From positions 16,096,001 to 16,160,000 of the forward strand of contig JAILWY010000009.1 in assembly GCA_022113835.1 (NCBI GenBank): DNA of 64,000 nt. Direction: 5' to 3'. A model generated the notes under the pieces. The model worked only from the letters and a program-made list of their open reading frames with translations, had not been told where the DNA came from and ran no database searches. Origin of the DNA: Atopsyche davidsoni (Eukaryota; Arthropoda; Insecta; Trichoptera; Hydrobiosidae). Below are positions 25,301-38,854 of the stretch, one piece after another. The stretch's first letter is position 1. Every line of letters begins with the position of its first letter. A program made the translations under genes and the position numbers.

Positions 25301-27304
25301 TTCTGTAGCGTAGGGCAACGGTAAAATTTTAAATTCATACACCTCGAATAGATAATCAAATAAATATATTTAACATATATTTTGCTTTAATATAAATACA
25401 CGGTTGCCATAGATAATTTTAAAATATCACAGCTGTTGAATTCATGTTATTGTTTTAGAAATTGGCTCCATGCGAGATAATGGTTAAGTTCTTCTGTCGA
25501 CATACCAGTTATCACAGACAGAATAGTTACTATGACATATTAACAGACCATCATTGAATCAACACCATCAACAACATGATAGTTTAGAATTATTCATGTG
25601 ACAAGTCGCAGATTTTTTTACAGAAAATATCAACTATGCATTTAGCATCATTAACCAATATTGACAGGATGGCGGCGGCAAACGGGATATAACGTAATTT
25701 TTTTTTTCTCGAATAATAAAATAATACTAATACAAAAACGGGGAGTACAAATATTCTTCGTACGCAGCGAACAGGAGTCTCGGAGAGGTGGTTATAGTTA
25801 ACAATAAGCAATTCCACAAATTCGATTCATACTACTCGCACATAAGACGATGCAACAAAACGACACTTTTCCGCCAAGTCTCCGATGTAAGAGATAAAAT
25901 AAATACTTGGCGAGAATCCGTGTGAGAATCGCGACCTTTCATGAATACATATTTTTTTAAATTTAGTAATTAGATATTACAAAAAAAAACAACTCAATAA
26001 TTTCATAACAAGCTTATTACTAAATATTTTTTGAAATGTATACCATAAAAACACACAATGGGTTCTATCAATAGGTGTTATAACGAAGTAGATATAAATA
26101 ATAGTAATAAAATAGTGTGATACACGCAAGCTCGTCGTAATGGGTAATTAATTTGTGTAGCAGGGTTACCGTTTTTGAATAGTGTTATTTCCTTAGAACT
26201 TATTCTCTCGATGTGGATAGTGGTTATAAAAATTGTTTTAATATAAAAGACAATTAAAAACTAAAGAAACTGCCATATTCGGTTTTAGAATAGATTAAGT
26301 TACTAATTAGCTTAAGTTTCAGAATAGCGGTCTATGAATAGCTTGTCTTCATTGAATTGAATAAAGATATAGCAAAAGTAAGCATGTGAAATAAAAACGG
26401 ATGTTTACTAATAATATGGCTAGAAAATATACCAGCAAATTATAAACATGATCCTTAAAAAAAACTTAATTTTATCATAGTTGATGTATATTCTCAAAAG
26501 TAATGATATATAGATAAATATATAATGATATAAATATAATGACAGAGTAATTTGAAAAATTTAGTCATCACACTCTTTAATATTTTATTTGGATATAAGT
26601 AGACATACACATTTGACGAATTCGAAGAAGACGACGCAATTTTAATATTGAACTACGTTTTAAACGAGAACCTATAATCGAACCAAATCTTCATAAAATT
26701 TGATAAATTTACTTCAAATACCAATGGTTTTGGAGAGTTTGACATGCTAAGTATCTTACTGTATTCTATATCATTTAATACGACTTTCAATTAAAGTAGG
26801 ACTTACTATTTTATACTATGCATTAAAACTGTGCGATTATACCCTTTAATTTTTTTTTTTATAAAAACAATAATATTTATTAATGAACTATTTCGAAATT
26901 CGATATTTCTGACTGAGAGTACTTGGTGGAGTGTTTTGTCTGTTTGATAATGCCAACGTGAAAGGTTGGCGAAACCGGTCACCAATAATAATCTATATGT
27001 TGAAAAATCACTCAAGTATTTTACTTCTTATTTAAAATATTAATTAATTATTTCGTTAAATATATAAGTATAAAAATCGATAAGTGTAATTTTATCTTGG
27101 CCGTCACTACGTTTAATACAGTTGTAAATCTATAAGATAAAAAACACAACGACCGATGTTAAAAATCTATACGACAAACCTTTCTCGCAGATTCCCAAGT
27201 AAAGTATTTTTAGCGCGTAGGAAATGACATTAGTACAAATAATATAAGTTAATTTATTCTGGTGTGAGGGTGCACAGGCAAAAGGTTGGCGCCCCCAGCA
27301 GTTG
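19316..27304. other. 8-kb non-coding stretch
   Basis: AT-rich with GC-richer patches at 20760-20930, 21730-22440, 23700-23800 and 25110-25250. Two copies of a 20-bp unit (CAGCACAATAATA...GATA) lie at about 24178-24218. A poly(A)16 tract faces poly(T) near 22855-22912. The open frames in the patches are not recognisable as proteins, and no splice-flanked exon could be supported. Confidence 0.4.
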
Positions 27305-27356
27305 GCAGGGGTGCAGGGGTGGAGGAGTGGAGGGGTGCAGGGGTGCAGGCCAGGGG
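27305..27356 (+). repeat. G-rich minisatellite (GGGGTGCA / GGGGTGGA)
   Basis: Seven or so irregular units of AGGGGTGC and GGAGGGGTG with G on the plus strand, in a patch of moderate GC. Confidence 0.75.
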
Positions 27357-30300
27357 TCGACGCCCCGGCCGCGCGGCTGTTGAACCAGACACGTGGTCAC
27401 TGCGCTCTGCTGGATACTGGCCCATTCCCGGTGCATTTCACCGCCTGTAGTGCACTGGCGCAAGCTCGTTTGTGATTGATAGCTTAACGGTTTTTTTAAA
27501 TGTGAAATAATATCTAAAAAAAATAACCTATTCAATAACACCAAAAATAAATAGTAGCGTGATGGAAATAGTTGGCCTTTTTTTGATAATTAGATATTTT
27601 TAAATATAATTGCAATTTGCAAAACACCGGGCTGTACTTGCAATTTAAATTATATATTTTAATGAGTATTTCAAATGAGATATTACAAAAATACGATTCA
27701 ATGGAATATAAGTATCATCAAATGGTTAAAATATAATAATTTAAACTATTTAAGTATTCACAAAAGGCTGTAAAAACAAGATAAAAATGCATGTATTGCT
27801 AAGCTCTCAAACTGGAATCAACAGATTTAAATTGTAAATTAAAAATTAAAAAAAAAAAAAAACTGAATAGTTGACATCAATAAATAATAATTTTATATGA
27901 GCAGAATGGAGAAGTGGTCTAAGGCGGTGATGGATGAGGGCCTCCCGTGTAAACAAGCCATTTAATCCCATTTCATTGCAGGGCATTGTTATTCGAAAAG
28001 AATTTAAATGCAAATGCAGGGACATAATGCAATCTAATGTAAAAAAAATCCCTCATCTGCGCCCAAATATCGAGCGAGGGATTGCGAAGCCACGCACGTG
28101 GACCCGCGTAAGCCGACGGGATGTGGTGGCCAGCGGCTCTCGAACTTTAAACTCGAGGTTTGTACAATTTAAGCCTGGCGAGTTCATTTTGAGAAAAAAT
28201 AGCAAGATTCGCCACGGTGGTTTGCAAGCTTGCCAGTTCGAAAGCAATGTGGAACAATTAGTATATTTGAGTTCTTAAAGTTAAGTAAAATTTATCAGCT
28301 TTTATTTGTGAGGTTATAAAATGTAACATAAATATTAAACCGATAGTAAATTATTTCTCGAGTTCTAGTGCGAACGTTTATCTTTCTTTTTTTTTTTTAA
28401 TAATTATTTTTATTGCATTTTGCAATAGAAAAAAAACTGTGAGTTTGACAGCCACTGTGGCGGAGGGTGCAGAAGACGGGGTGGCCTTCCCCCCGCCCGG
28501 TGCACATGCACTCATTGTGACCGAACCGTAACTCGCCCCGGGACAGGTAACGCCAGTATGATGCGATTTTTACCGTTTATTTTGTCGTATTTATATGCAA
28601 TAACTTATCCTAACAGCTTTCCGTCTAGCCCGGGGCCTCGACATGCGAATGAGCCATTGTACGCCAGATAGTGAGCGAGATTAGAGCAGCGAGAGAGTTT
28701 TTTTTTTAACATCCGTTATCCTCGCTTTGGCCGAGTGTGCTCGACTCGACGCTTCCTTTATCGAGGGTGTCTCTGCTTATTTGATATTTGAATATGTACA
28801 ATAATACTATCGCAAACAGCAACGGACCCAAAAATATACAAATCGGAAACAAAAAATATATATTATGCAAATCAAAATTTTGGCAATGAGTTCACATTTT
28901 TAAAAACCATTTTTAAAAAAAACTAGACTTAGGGAGCAAGATATTTATGCACAGTTTAATATTTGCAATTTGTTAAATTCATACAATAAATAACTTTCAA
29001 AGGGAACATATAAGTTGATCGTTGATGTTTTTCAACACGGTGGTAAGAGGAGGACCTACTGGTGAGGTGAGGTTATTGGGATTACGGAGGAAGCAGCGCG
29101 AGTGGACCGGCGAGTGGCGGCCAATTAGCGGCAGGAAGGCGGCGCCGCGGTCACTTGCACAGGGAGATGGGCTGGGAGACGATCTTATGATGTTTAGCTG
29201 ATGCCGGCCTCCGGTGGTATTTTGATATGTGGCTTTGGCACCAATTTTAAAAATGCGATCATGGTAAATTTCAGAAATATGTGTACCACAGATGGTTTAA
29301 AAAAAAAGAGTAAAAAAAAATCATTCTTATTTTGGTGTCCGTTCAGCACAGTTCTCTTTTTTTATAGTGTAGTCCAATAAATACTAATTAACGAAGAACT
29401 ACGTCTTTTACCTAATTCACGACCACTTTATAGAACTCGAATTCAGACACCATGCCATGCAGACAACAAGAAAACAATAACCTAGTGATAGTTATTTCAA
29501 TATTTTTCCTTGCAACTGAAATGATAACTGGCCGCTTCAAACAATGAATACTTTTATCTACTTGGATTTATGCAAAACATGGATTTATGACAGTCTATAC
29601 ACAGTATTGTTAATAAGCTAATGAAAAATATTTTCCATATATTATTTGTGAAGACTGTACATGAATATGATGAAATAATAATTTAAGTTAAAACCTTGCA
29701 TTAATGCAGCGCTATTTGATGATATGTAATTATTTCAAATGAGAAGCAACTGCATATTAATTGTGTAAGTCGATTATCCGACACGTTACTGTGCTTTTAA
29801 CGAACGGCAGCGATTAGCAGCATTAGCCCAGTGGACTAGTATCGAGTACAATAAACGTGACATATAAATAGCACATAATGTGCACATACAATGCCCGTTT
29901 ACGACAGCCCTACACGTGTTAGAGATATTATATAAGAAGAAGATGTGCAATAATTCAAGATAAACGATTTAAACCCGTGTAATAAACAATTCATTGCGAC
30001 TATACATGGTCGAGTAAACTTCGCCAAATGGTTAGGATAAGTTCAAGTTGGAATAATAACCTATTTGCTAAGCTTACTTGACTGAGTGCACATATATTTA
30101 TATGTGCAGTTTGTAAACTATTTTTAGTTCATTAAAATAATTATTATTATTTAAAAACTAAATCTTTAACGAAGCCCACGATATTCTTTTAAAAAGATAA
30201 ATAAATGAAGTAAACTTAAATAAGTGTCCGTAACTACAATTTTGATGATTGACATACCTAAAGATACCTGTTTTATACTATAAAAGATAGAATTAAATGT

Positions 30301-31778
30301 TAAAAAAATCGAATAATCTTAAATTCATAAAATATATAATAACATAACATAACTTAACCGATTATGAAAATATATAATTTTTATTGCTATTTGATTTTTT
30401 TTATTTTTTAATAGCAAGCACTTTAAATTTTCCTCCGTCGAAAATACCCGCGAAGAGGGCTACGCTAGCTAGCAAACGCGAAAGTGTGACACTGCTGGAT
30501 GCTGGTCCGGCTGGCAGACACAAGTTATATTTGAACTGTGGATTGCAGAGACCAGCTCCAGCAGACGGATGCGGCTGGCCACTTCCGCCTTCCCTGTCTA
30601 TGAAAACACAATATAAAAAAACGCCACGATACCATAAGAAAATAGTTAATATATTAGGTCTCATTTAGAGATTTTTATCAAAAAAAAAAAAAAAGTTTAG
30701 CCCAACAGTCTCAAAGCCTGTAAATAATTAGTAAATAATTTTACAGCTGCTAAGGCGTGAAAACTGAACTTCCATAAATTAAAAAGCGGAAATTACGGCA
30801 CTAATTTGACAACTACACAGTATCTAGTATTATAACCACCAACTAAGACCAATCATTTTTTAAACGCAATATCTAGTAATTTTAAATAAGTTTTACAAAG
30901 TATGATCAGGTATCGAGTATCGTTTTGGTATTAGATTCATTATTCTACATTCTATTTATCTAATTTTCATTACCTTCTTGTTTCGCAATACATGCAATAA
31001 ATATAATATTCTTAGTTTCAAGACGATGTCCATACCGACGGGAAGTAATGCAAGTTTTTAGTATATTTATATATAACTTTACGCAATTACAATTTTGGGT
31101 TAATTATAAGATCAACCGACTTACACCGTGTTTTCATACAAATTAACATGAACATTTTAAACTACAATAATTTATTGCGGAAATATTCATTTTTCAAAAT
31201 AAACAAAATTAAAAAAAAAAAACAAACTATACTTCTTACGCAACTTGTATTTTGAATATTTTTATGAAGCGGGGAAATATTTTTAAATTGTATTTTATTT
31301 TATTGTATGTAATTTATTATTTTGTAATACTCCATTTTTAGAACTATAAGTATATATATACAAGGTTTGATGATGAATTATTTATTTCATGAAATTTTTA
31401 GTCGTGTTAAAATTTAAATTGATAAAAGGTATGTCAGATATACAATATAAAGTGTATGCATGAAGCTTTTTAAATCAGTTGATGTATAGAATGTGAATTA
31501 GGTATTCGGTTGAAAAAATAAAGATTGTTGATGTTTTTGAATAAATACCTATATAGTTACCTAATAAAAAAACATGTACAATGTGAATTATGATGGGCTT
31601 CAATAGCAAATCAATTCAATACGTAGGCACTGACGGTAAACACTATTCCACATATAAACTTGTGATGAAATTTTAACACCAGAAAAATATTTTACACTAT
31701 TTTATTATTCTGTATCATTTTGTATCGCGACTCCAGAGCCGAGTCTGCCGTGTTCCGAGTTGCAGGACTACAGAGGCT
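27357..31778. other. Non-coding; one both-strand-open patch at 30.4-30.6 kb
   Basis: AT-rich with GC patches at 28060-28170, 28450-28540 and 29040-29200. At 30412-30600 a GC-richer segment has a strong plus-strand acceptor (T-rich tract ending AATAG at 30413) and a fair minus-strand acceptor (TTTTCATAGACAG, exon from 30592). It is open in one plus frame and two minus frames. It may be an exon, but strand and frame cannot be decided by eye. Confidence 0.35.
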
Positions 31779-31915
31779 CGGGGCGGGGCGGGGCGGGGCG
31801 GGGCGGGGCGGGGCGGGGGCGCGGGGCGGGGGCGCGGGGCAGGGGGGTGGGGGCGCGGGGCAGGGGGGCGCGGGGCAGGGGAGGGGCGGAAGAGCGGGGC
31901 AGGGGCGGGACGCGG
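31779..31915 (+). repeat. GGGGC / GGGGGCGC array
   Basis: About seven GGGGC pentamers pass into GGGGGCGCGGGGC and GGGGCAGGGGGG units. G lies on the plus strand and runs of four to six G are dense. Open frames in all phases are Gly/Arg- or Pro-rich artefacts. Confidence 0.92.
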
Positions 31916-32899
31916 GCTGCGCCGGTGCAGCCCGGGGGGACTCGGATCCACAACCTCCCGATGGTTTTAAACACATAACCTACTCCGAATAATTCAAAAC
32001 CGAATACATACGACTGAAAACAACTCAGTACACTATCGTACAGAAAAATTATTCAAGTAGTGCCGTTTGGCACAAACAATAAGTATCGGTACTTTTCTCT
32101 ATCAATAAAACCTCTAGTACAGTAAAAAAAAAATTATCTCAACAATTAAGCGAATACGAAAATGTTCCTGATGAATTTCGAAACATCGACGCGAGGTTTC
32201 GAATAAAAAGTCCGCTCTCGTCGCCGGAGGAAGCGCTCGCCACGAGTGCCGGGTGGGATAGTGTGTTCATTGTGGTCGTATAAATAGCAGCATTCCTTGC
32301 AATAAAATGAAAACAAAACGAAATACCGAAGACTAGGGAAATATTACTCCCGATAGCTCTCTTTGGGTTATTAATTTAGAGCGCCCCGAAATATACCAAC
32401 TCGAGAGACAAATTTTCTATCGTTTCTACTCTCATCCGTAAGAGTGCGGTTTGTCTCCTATTCGAGGCCGACAATCGTTTTACAAAAATGCTAACTAAAC
32501 AAGTATTTACCGATGCAAGCGCAGTTTTACTATTCGGGTATTCGATAAACAAACTCGACAACACCGAGGTGCCCACACGAACCGTGCGGCTGTTGAATCG
32601 TTCCGGGGGTAATAAATCTCGTTTTGAACGTTACAATGAAGCGATAGAATAAATGTGGGATTCGGGTTCCCGCGCAAGGGCCGCCGAGGGGGCCGCGCCG
32701 GAAACTGCGGCCCTCCACCAGAACTCGGCGACTGCCATTCCTGATGAGCGATGAGCGATAAGGCTTGCGCTCCGACTGCATCGATCAAAAGTAAACAACT
32801 TTTTATTATGTAACTAAATGCGCAATACACTCCACCGGGCGACACGCGGTTACGAAATGAGTTAACAGAAGAAATATTCGCATTCAACATATTCGTATT
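31916..32899. other. Non-coding; nothing recognised
   Basis: Mixed composition rising in GC toward the CpG island. A minus-strand open frame through 32932-32507 has no recognisable domain. Confidence 0.4.
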
Positions 32900-35480
32900 C
32901 GCAAAACTGAGATGCGAAGTAAAGCGACACACTGTCGACCGCTGTCTCTTCTCGCTGCCGTTCTCTGCATTCCGCCGCTTCTCCCGTCGGATGCGGAGCG
33001 CGAATTACAATTTCATGAGATTTCGCCTACAAAAAATGTCGCCCACCCGACGAGAGCGAACGAGCCGAAGGACAGATGCGAAGCGAACGGGAATCGATCG
33101 GATCGGAAGGGCGCGAGCGGGACGACGGGGATCGCCGGCCGCGGAGGACTCGCGGGGTTCTCGAATTTCAACCGATCTATTCGGGGTTCGGTCGGAACGG
33201 AAACGCGGTCAGCGGCTCCCCGGGACGGGACGATGCCTCGCGAGCCGAGGGAGACGATGGAGTGCGGCGATTACCTCGAGACGAAACCCTATCGGCCCCC
33301 GAACGGGTCTCCTCGCCACTCTCGGCGACAAAATCACACCGCAACGGACATTCTCAGATACTAAACGTTCACAAGAGCGGAAGAGCCGCATCGCGCGAGG
33401 GGTGGCCGCTCGAGTGGGCCCACCGGCGCCTTCCGCCGCACCGATAATATTTTGTTTACCGAAATGTTTACTCGAAGTCCAAGGGCACGGCCGTCGTAAA
33501 TATTCACGGAGTGCGAAAAGGTAGTAAGAGACGCCGCGGAGGAGAGGCCGAACCGCACCTTCCGAACGGATCCGCGAGTCGGATGATAGTATTTTCCGAT
33601 CGATAGGTATACGATTTTATTCGGACGATCGGCCGGGCTCGAACCGCCACGCCGGGCGAATCGTCTCGGGTAAACGATCCGGAGACGAGCGCGCGCGGAC
33701 GCGAAAAAACCAGTCCGCATCGATTCGTCCGGCCTCGCGGGCGGCCGGGACCGACGGGCGGCGCGACGGGAGGCACGGGGGCGGCACGGGGGCGCCTCGC
33801 AGGGCCAGGCCGAGGGGCGCAGGCACGGGGCGGGCGAGGAGCTGCAGCGGCCCTGCCCGGCGGTCCCCGCGCCGCATTCCGACGGGCGTTTCGGGAACGC
33901 CGGCGAGCGCGTCGGACGACTCACCGGTGGGGCTGCGGGGCCGCGATCCCGCGGCGAGGTCCCTCGCGGGCGGGATCGATCGCTTCCGCTCGCCGTCCGC
34001 GGAGGTCGAGCGACCCCGGACGCGAGCGGCACGAGGGGCACGAGGGGCACGAGGGGCACTCCGGGCGGAGGCCGGGCGGAGCGCTCGGCGTCCCTTCCGG
34101 CGGCGGCGGCGTCACCGCGGGGGACCGGCCCCCGCGGGCTCGGGCTCCGGCTCCGGGCGGCGGCGCGCGCTCACTCCGCGGCTCTCGGAGGCCGGACACT
34201 GCACTGTCACTGAACACGCGGCGGAGCGTCTCGACGGAGACGGAGACGGACGCGGAGACGGGGACTCCGCTCCGGCGCGTCGCGGGTCGCGGGTCGCGGG
34301 CCGGCGAGCCGCGCGCCAAAACAATGGCCGCCGGAGAGGCGGGGGCGGGGGCGGGGGCGGGCGGGGCGGGGAGGGCGGGACGCGCCCGGCGCCCCGAGCC
34401 GACTAGGCGGGAGGCGGCGCGGCCACCGGGGCGGCGGCCCGAGGGAGCGGCCGCGCGCGGGGCGCCCGCGGGGAGGTCCGCTCGCTTCTGGGAACGCGCG
34501 CGACGACGCGCGGAAACGGCGTCGAGCGTCGGTCTCGCCGAAAGTGTCGGGAACGGACTCGCGGAGAACGACACATTCGCCCGGATTCGCGGCCGAGCGC
34601 GCACTGGCGGAGACCGTGCGGCGAACGCCAGTCGGAAGTCGGAGAGGGAAGCCCCTCCCCCGCGCCCCGCGCCCCGCCCGCCGGCCCCCCCTACTACGAC
34701 TCTCGTAAATTTTGGAAGACGTTACTAGAAACTACTACGCGCGCGTCCGCGGGAGAGGTTACCGGCTCCGCGGGCTATTGCGCATCACAACACGGCGACG
34801 TGTCGGGCTCGCGGTCGCGTCGCGGCGTCCGCTCTCGGCCCGGCGTCCTCTTCTTCCAGTCGCGCCCTCCGACGGACGAGCGGGGTCAGCGGGGGCTCCG
34901 TCCGACGGGTACTGCGCGTCATTTTCCCCGCGAGATCGAGGCGTCGGCTGAATTTCGAGAGATCGCTAACGCAAACGAAGTATTCCCGTCGGGAATCGAC
35001 GGTTCTGTCCGATCACAATAACAGTACAATAAAAAAGTGAGGCAAAAAAAACCACAACAAAAGCGCGCCTTGCCGCGAGGGGGGGCGGGGGCGGGGGCCG
35101 CATTCCGGCCACGCGGGTTTGTTGTTGTGCCCGCGCGGGGCGGGGCGGGGAGGCGGGGCGGGAGGGGGGGAGGAGGCGCATGCGCGGGGCGAGCGCGCGG
35201 GCACAGATTCCGATAAAAATTTACGCTGCCGGACTGACTTATGAATGGAGTAGCGCGCGGCTCCCTTATCGGCTTCTCTATTCGTATATCCGGCAGCTGA
35301 TGTTTACGTATTTTTACCGAATGGAGAAAAAACCGATCGCCGAGGTCAACGTAGTGTGTGGAATTTCAGAACCCGGCGTCTCCTCTCCGCGTCGGCGATA
35401 ACGGCGCTCCCTCCGAGCTCCCCGGCGCGCCGGATGGAAGTTCTTCCAGATCGAACGGAATATCTAAGTATTCGGTCTCG
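32900..35480. promoter_or_regulatory. Large CpG island, probable promoter region
   Basis: About 2.5 kb of CpG-dense sequence, by far the longest GC-rich block in the window. It holds G-runs at 34340-34375 and 35078-35172, a C-rich run at 34652-34693, and a short GGGGCACGA repeat near 34030-34060. The many long open frames on both strands are explained by the lack of AT-rich stop codons. A consensus donor lies on the minus strand at 33925. A promoter with a non-coding first exon for the minus-strand gene at 16.5 kb is the simplest reading. A plus-strand or bidirectional promoter is equally possible. Confidence 0.5.
33925..33960 (-). other. Candidate 5'UTR exon end in the CpG island (splice donor)
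   Basis: On the minus strand CCCCACCG is followed by GTGAGTCG, a strong donor with the exon ending at 33925. A first exon ending here would reach the acceptor at 16844 across a 17-kb intron. The interval marks only the last bases of that exon; its start was not found. Confidence 0.3.
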
Positions 35481-36592
35481 TAGTCCTTCTCCGCTATTGT
35501 GTGATTAAATAATTTTTAGTCATCGATGCTGCAGTCGAATTTATTATTTGTATTTATAATTTTCATCGCAAAAAAAGCTCCGCAAAATAATTTTATCAAA
35601 CTACTGTGTAAGTATATTTTTCGTTTAGCTTTCATCTTGACTTATTTCGATTCTCTCTATCGCTCTGCGGGTCGCAAGCTCCAGCGCTCCGCTCGCCTCG
35701 GAGCACCGTTTCGGAATCGACTGAAGTTTTTGTCTCCTTTTAATGATATACATATTTATATATATATTTGAATATCATACGTTTATTCTAAACACAATTG
35801 ATCAGGAGCAGGACAAAAGTCAGATTTATAAATAGAAACACTCACTAGTATCGCTGTGCAATCGTACAAATATAATACATAAACATTTCGATATGTCATT
35901 ATTTAGCACTACCATATATTAAATGTATGTACTGTGCATGATATTGAGATACTAAAGCGCAGGTTTGAAATTTTTTGTACACTTGCAGAAAAAAAAGAAA
36001 AAAAAAAACTGACGTGCTCGGTGCCGCGTTACCGCCTAAATTCATATTTATCAAATGTATATTTTAATGGATTTCGGCAAACGAACGTGAACGCCCGCGT
36101 CTGTCCGGGCGGCCGAATAATCGGAACAAAGCGAGCAGACTTCCGGCAGATACGGCGGCCGCGGGGCAAAGTTTTCCCGGAGGAGCAGTCAGTAGGCGCG
36201 TCCCGACTCGGCGCTGGGCGTCCCCGGGCGAGGCTGACTGCGCCCAGGCTGAGCCTCCTCCGCCATTTATGTCTACCCGCCAACTGCGAACTCAACAGCA
36301 TATCTGCCTAGACTCGATATGATGATGCAGTTACTTCAGAGCTTTGCTTCTTATGTGGAATCATCACGATTTAAATTTTATATTTTATAAATATAAATAA
36401 GCCTAAATTGGAGTGTCCGGTGGGGTAAATATTCTAATGCGTAGATGGGCTGATTTTCAGAGCTAAATTTATGAATAATTCCTGGGAGCGTATGTGCTTT
36501 AGTTTGGTACTTAGTTTGGTAAATATTGGCAGGCCTGGGCACATTGGTTCATATGTAGAGTGTGATTATTAAAAGTTATCGATTAATGGATA
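35481..36592. other. Non-coding; nothing recognised
   Basis: AT-rich with a GC patch at 36085-36260. No coding segment or repeat is supported. Confidence 0.4.
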
Positions 36593-36735
36593 TGGTTGGT
36601 TGGTACAATGGTCAGTACACCGGCCATGTAAGCCTTGAGATGTGGGTTTAAATTCCACTCAAATCACGATTATATATTTCTGAGAATTTCTTTAATCATT
36701 TTCTATGTATGAACTAATGTGCCTAATCATATTAG
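36593..36735 (+). mobile_element. tRNA-related SINE, copy 1
   Basis: The sequence resembles the 5' part of a tRNA gene. It has an A-box-like TGGTACAATGG, an anticodon-arm-like CACCGGCCATGTAAGCC, and a B-box-like GGTTTAAATTCC. An AT-rich body follows, ending near AATCATATTAG. A second copy lies at 61826-61945 and shares both the tRNA-like head and the body, so this is a dispersed element and not a functional tRNA. No intact acceptor stem is seen. Confidence 0.6.
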
Positions 36736-37992
36736 TAATACTTAATTTGTTACAACATATTTCTTTTATATTACTGTAAAGAATTATAAACAAATTTATA
36801 GTATCCGTTGGCGTTAGATGATAACAATAAATACCGTTTGATTGTGTAAATATTATTGTAGTTTTTATTCATAACGCTAGATATGATCTGATATGCCTTA
36901 TCGCGAGTGGCGTCTGTGAACTAAACTATACAACGCTCTTATCTATGACCGCGTACAAATACGTGGCTGCTCTAGTATTTTTCAGTTGTTTGTTTTCCTT
37001 CTATCTCTCGTAAGAATAACGATGGTGGGGATTTTGTTTGTCATTGTGAATCGATTTTCCAAAATAATGCGCATCGCAATGTCGATCGGTTTCAAATTCG
37101 CACTTCAATACAAATACGCGAGCATTCCCCGCCAGGATTATTCTTAAGCTTAAGGAAGTAAATTTATTATACTTTAAAGTAATATTATTATTAAGTAAGC
37201 ATTTTTATAGAGATACTGGGCATAGTTCCGGCTTATTCGAGTATTCATATATGAAAGGAAGACAAACAGAATGTCGTAAATGCACCCAAGCCTTGCGCGC
37301 TTGCAATATTGGCAAAGTCGTCGGGAACCAAACCTATTAGTTTAACTTCACATTCACGCTGGAAAGAGGAAATGAAAATCCACACACTAATGTTTACATC
37401 GGAAAACCAACACACAATAGCGTAAATAAAAAAAGTACATAGCTCAAAAGTATTTGTGAGTTTACAGTTTGACAGCCGTCCGTTTTGTTTTGCCAGACTG
37501 GCTTCGGTGATAAAATATTTGTGATGAGTTCGAGGGAGGCAGACGGAGGGGCCGGCAGTTCCGCCCCTCGCGCTCGACTACCCTTCTCGGGGGTTTATTA
37601 TGCCCTTATTCATCTCAACATACGGAATTAATTTCTGTCTGGAGATCTGATTTTAATCTCACCGCCCCCGTCGTAAAATAAAATCAGTGCATTTTGACGG
37701 CTCGTTTCGCTCCTTCCTTCTGCGGTTTGTGTTCTTCGTGGTTTTGTTACTACTTTAAAAACAAAACATCTCGCATTAAATATTTTGCTAGTATTGGTTA
37801 CTTGAATAAAAGAAAGAATCGCGACATCAGAATCTGTATAAAAATGTGTACTCTTTCGTGAATTATTTCTTTCCCTTTTGAGCACGCTATACACGTTGCT
37901 ATACTGGCAACCGAAAGGTGATTAACCAGTAGACATTTCTCAGTGTGAGCGCTTTTTACGGTTTTGTCTAAATTTACAATGCAAATTGGTTT
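36736..37992. other. Non-coding; nothing recognised
   Basis: AT-rich sequence with a GC patch at 37530-37590. No feature could be supported. Confidence 0.4.
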
Positions 37993-38055
37993 TTCTTCAT
38001 CAAGTCCTCAGAGGAGGTTGGCGACCATTTCATGCTGAACCAGTGTTCAAATTGC
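37993..38055 (+). repeat. Dispersed repeat with CTCAGAGGAGGTTGGCGACC, copy 1
   Basis: TTCTTCATCAAGTCCTCAGAGGAGGTTGGCGACCAT followed by ATGCTGAACCAGTGTTCA (given here with internal spacing differences between copies). Two further copies in the same orientation lie at 46305-46380 and 48632-48700. The core contains a short palindrome, TCCTCAGAGGA. It is probably a fragment of a dispersed element; the family is not identified. Confidence 0.7.
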
Positions 38056-38798
38056 TATTGACTACCGATTACGAAGGTTTAAACTTGGTAATGCATGTAT
38101 TTTTGAATAAATGAAATTAAATGTAGTTTGTTTATTTGGCTTGTTTAGTTCCAGTCGCGTTAGCCGTCGGTCGGTTGCAGTTTTCTGGAAAGCTCCCGAC
38201 ACTCGCGCCGGTTCATGCGCTTAGCTGCACAAGCTCCTGCAAATGGCCGGGTGGATTATAAGTTCTACCTTTTGCAGGGATTGTAGTATTTGCATATCTA
38301 GTCGGCCATTGTTCTGCACCAGCCGGGGAACAGTGGCGTGGGGTCGCTAATGTGCTGTGCGCCTCTTCTGGTGGCATCATTTTAATAATTTAATCGATCC
38401 TTGCAAATATGACATATTTTGGTTCCGATGTCTTAAAAACTTCGTCTTTCCGGAAAGCGGAAACCGTTTCTAATAATTTTAGGAAAATATTGCTTTACAA
38501 GTATTGAATATATGAAAAATATTAAGTCTCGTGCAGTTTTTAAAATGACGAGAATTTTTTCAAAAAGGTTACGAGTAATTCGCAGTCACAATTTTCTAAA
38601 TAACTGCCATTTTTCTCTCCCCCAAGCCGTCGACTCGAACAAAACGTAATTATATTTTTATTGACACAGGATGTATTAATCATAACATTTGCAGCGCGTT
38701 TTCTGTTATTAAAACTTTAATGAAACATCAGAGCGGAATTAGCGTCCGACTAATTGTATTTATGTGATATCCACCGTCTAATTGCTGACCGTGGCGGC

Positions 38799-38854
38799 GG
38801 GTGGCTGGTGGTTGGTGGCTGGTGGCTGGTGGTTGGTGGTTGGTGGTTGGTGGC
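38799..38854 (+). repeat. 7-bp minisatellite GGTGGCT / GGTGGTT
   Basis: About eight tandem 7-bp units, GGTGGCT or GGTGGTT, with G on the plus strand, within an otherwise ordinary patch. Confidence 0.9.

Noticed and set aside
33361..34728. Open frames of 130-230 codons in the CpG island
   Set aside because: GC-rich DNA lacks stop codons. Frames are long on both strands at once and are low-complexity Pro/Arg/Ala/Gly.
36593..36672. Functional tRNA gene
   Set aside because: No proper acceptor stem, a degenerate B box, and the similarity to the other copy extends well past the tRNA-like part.
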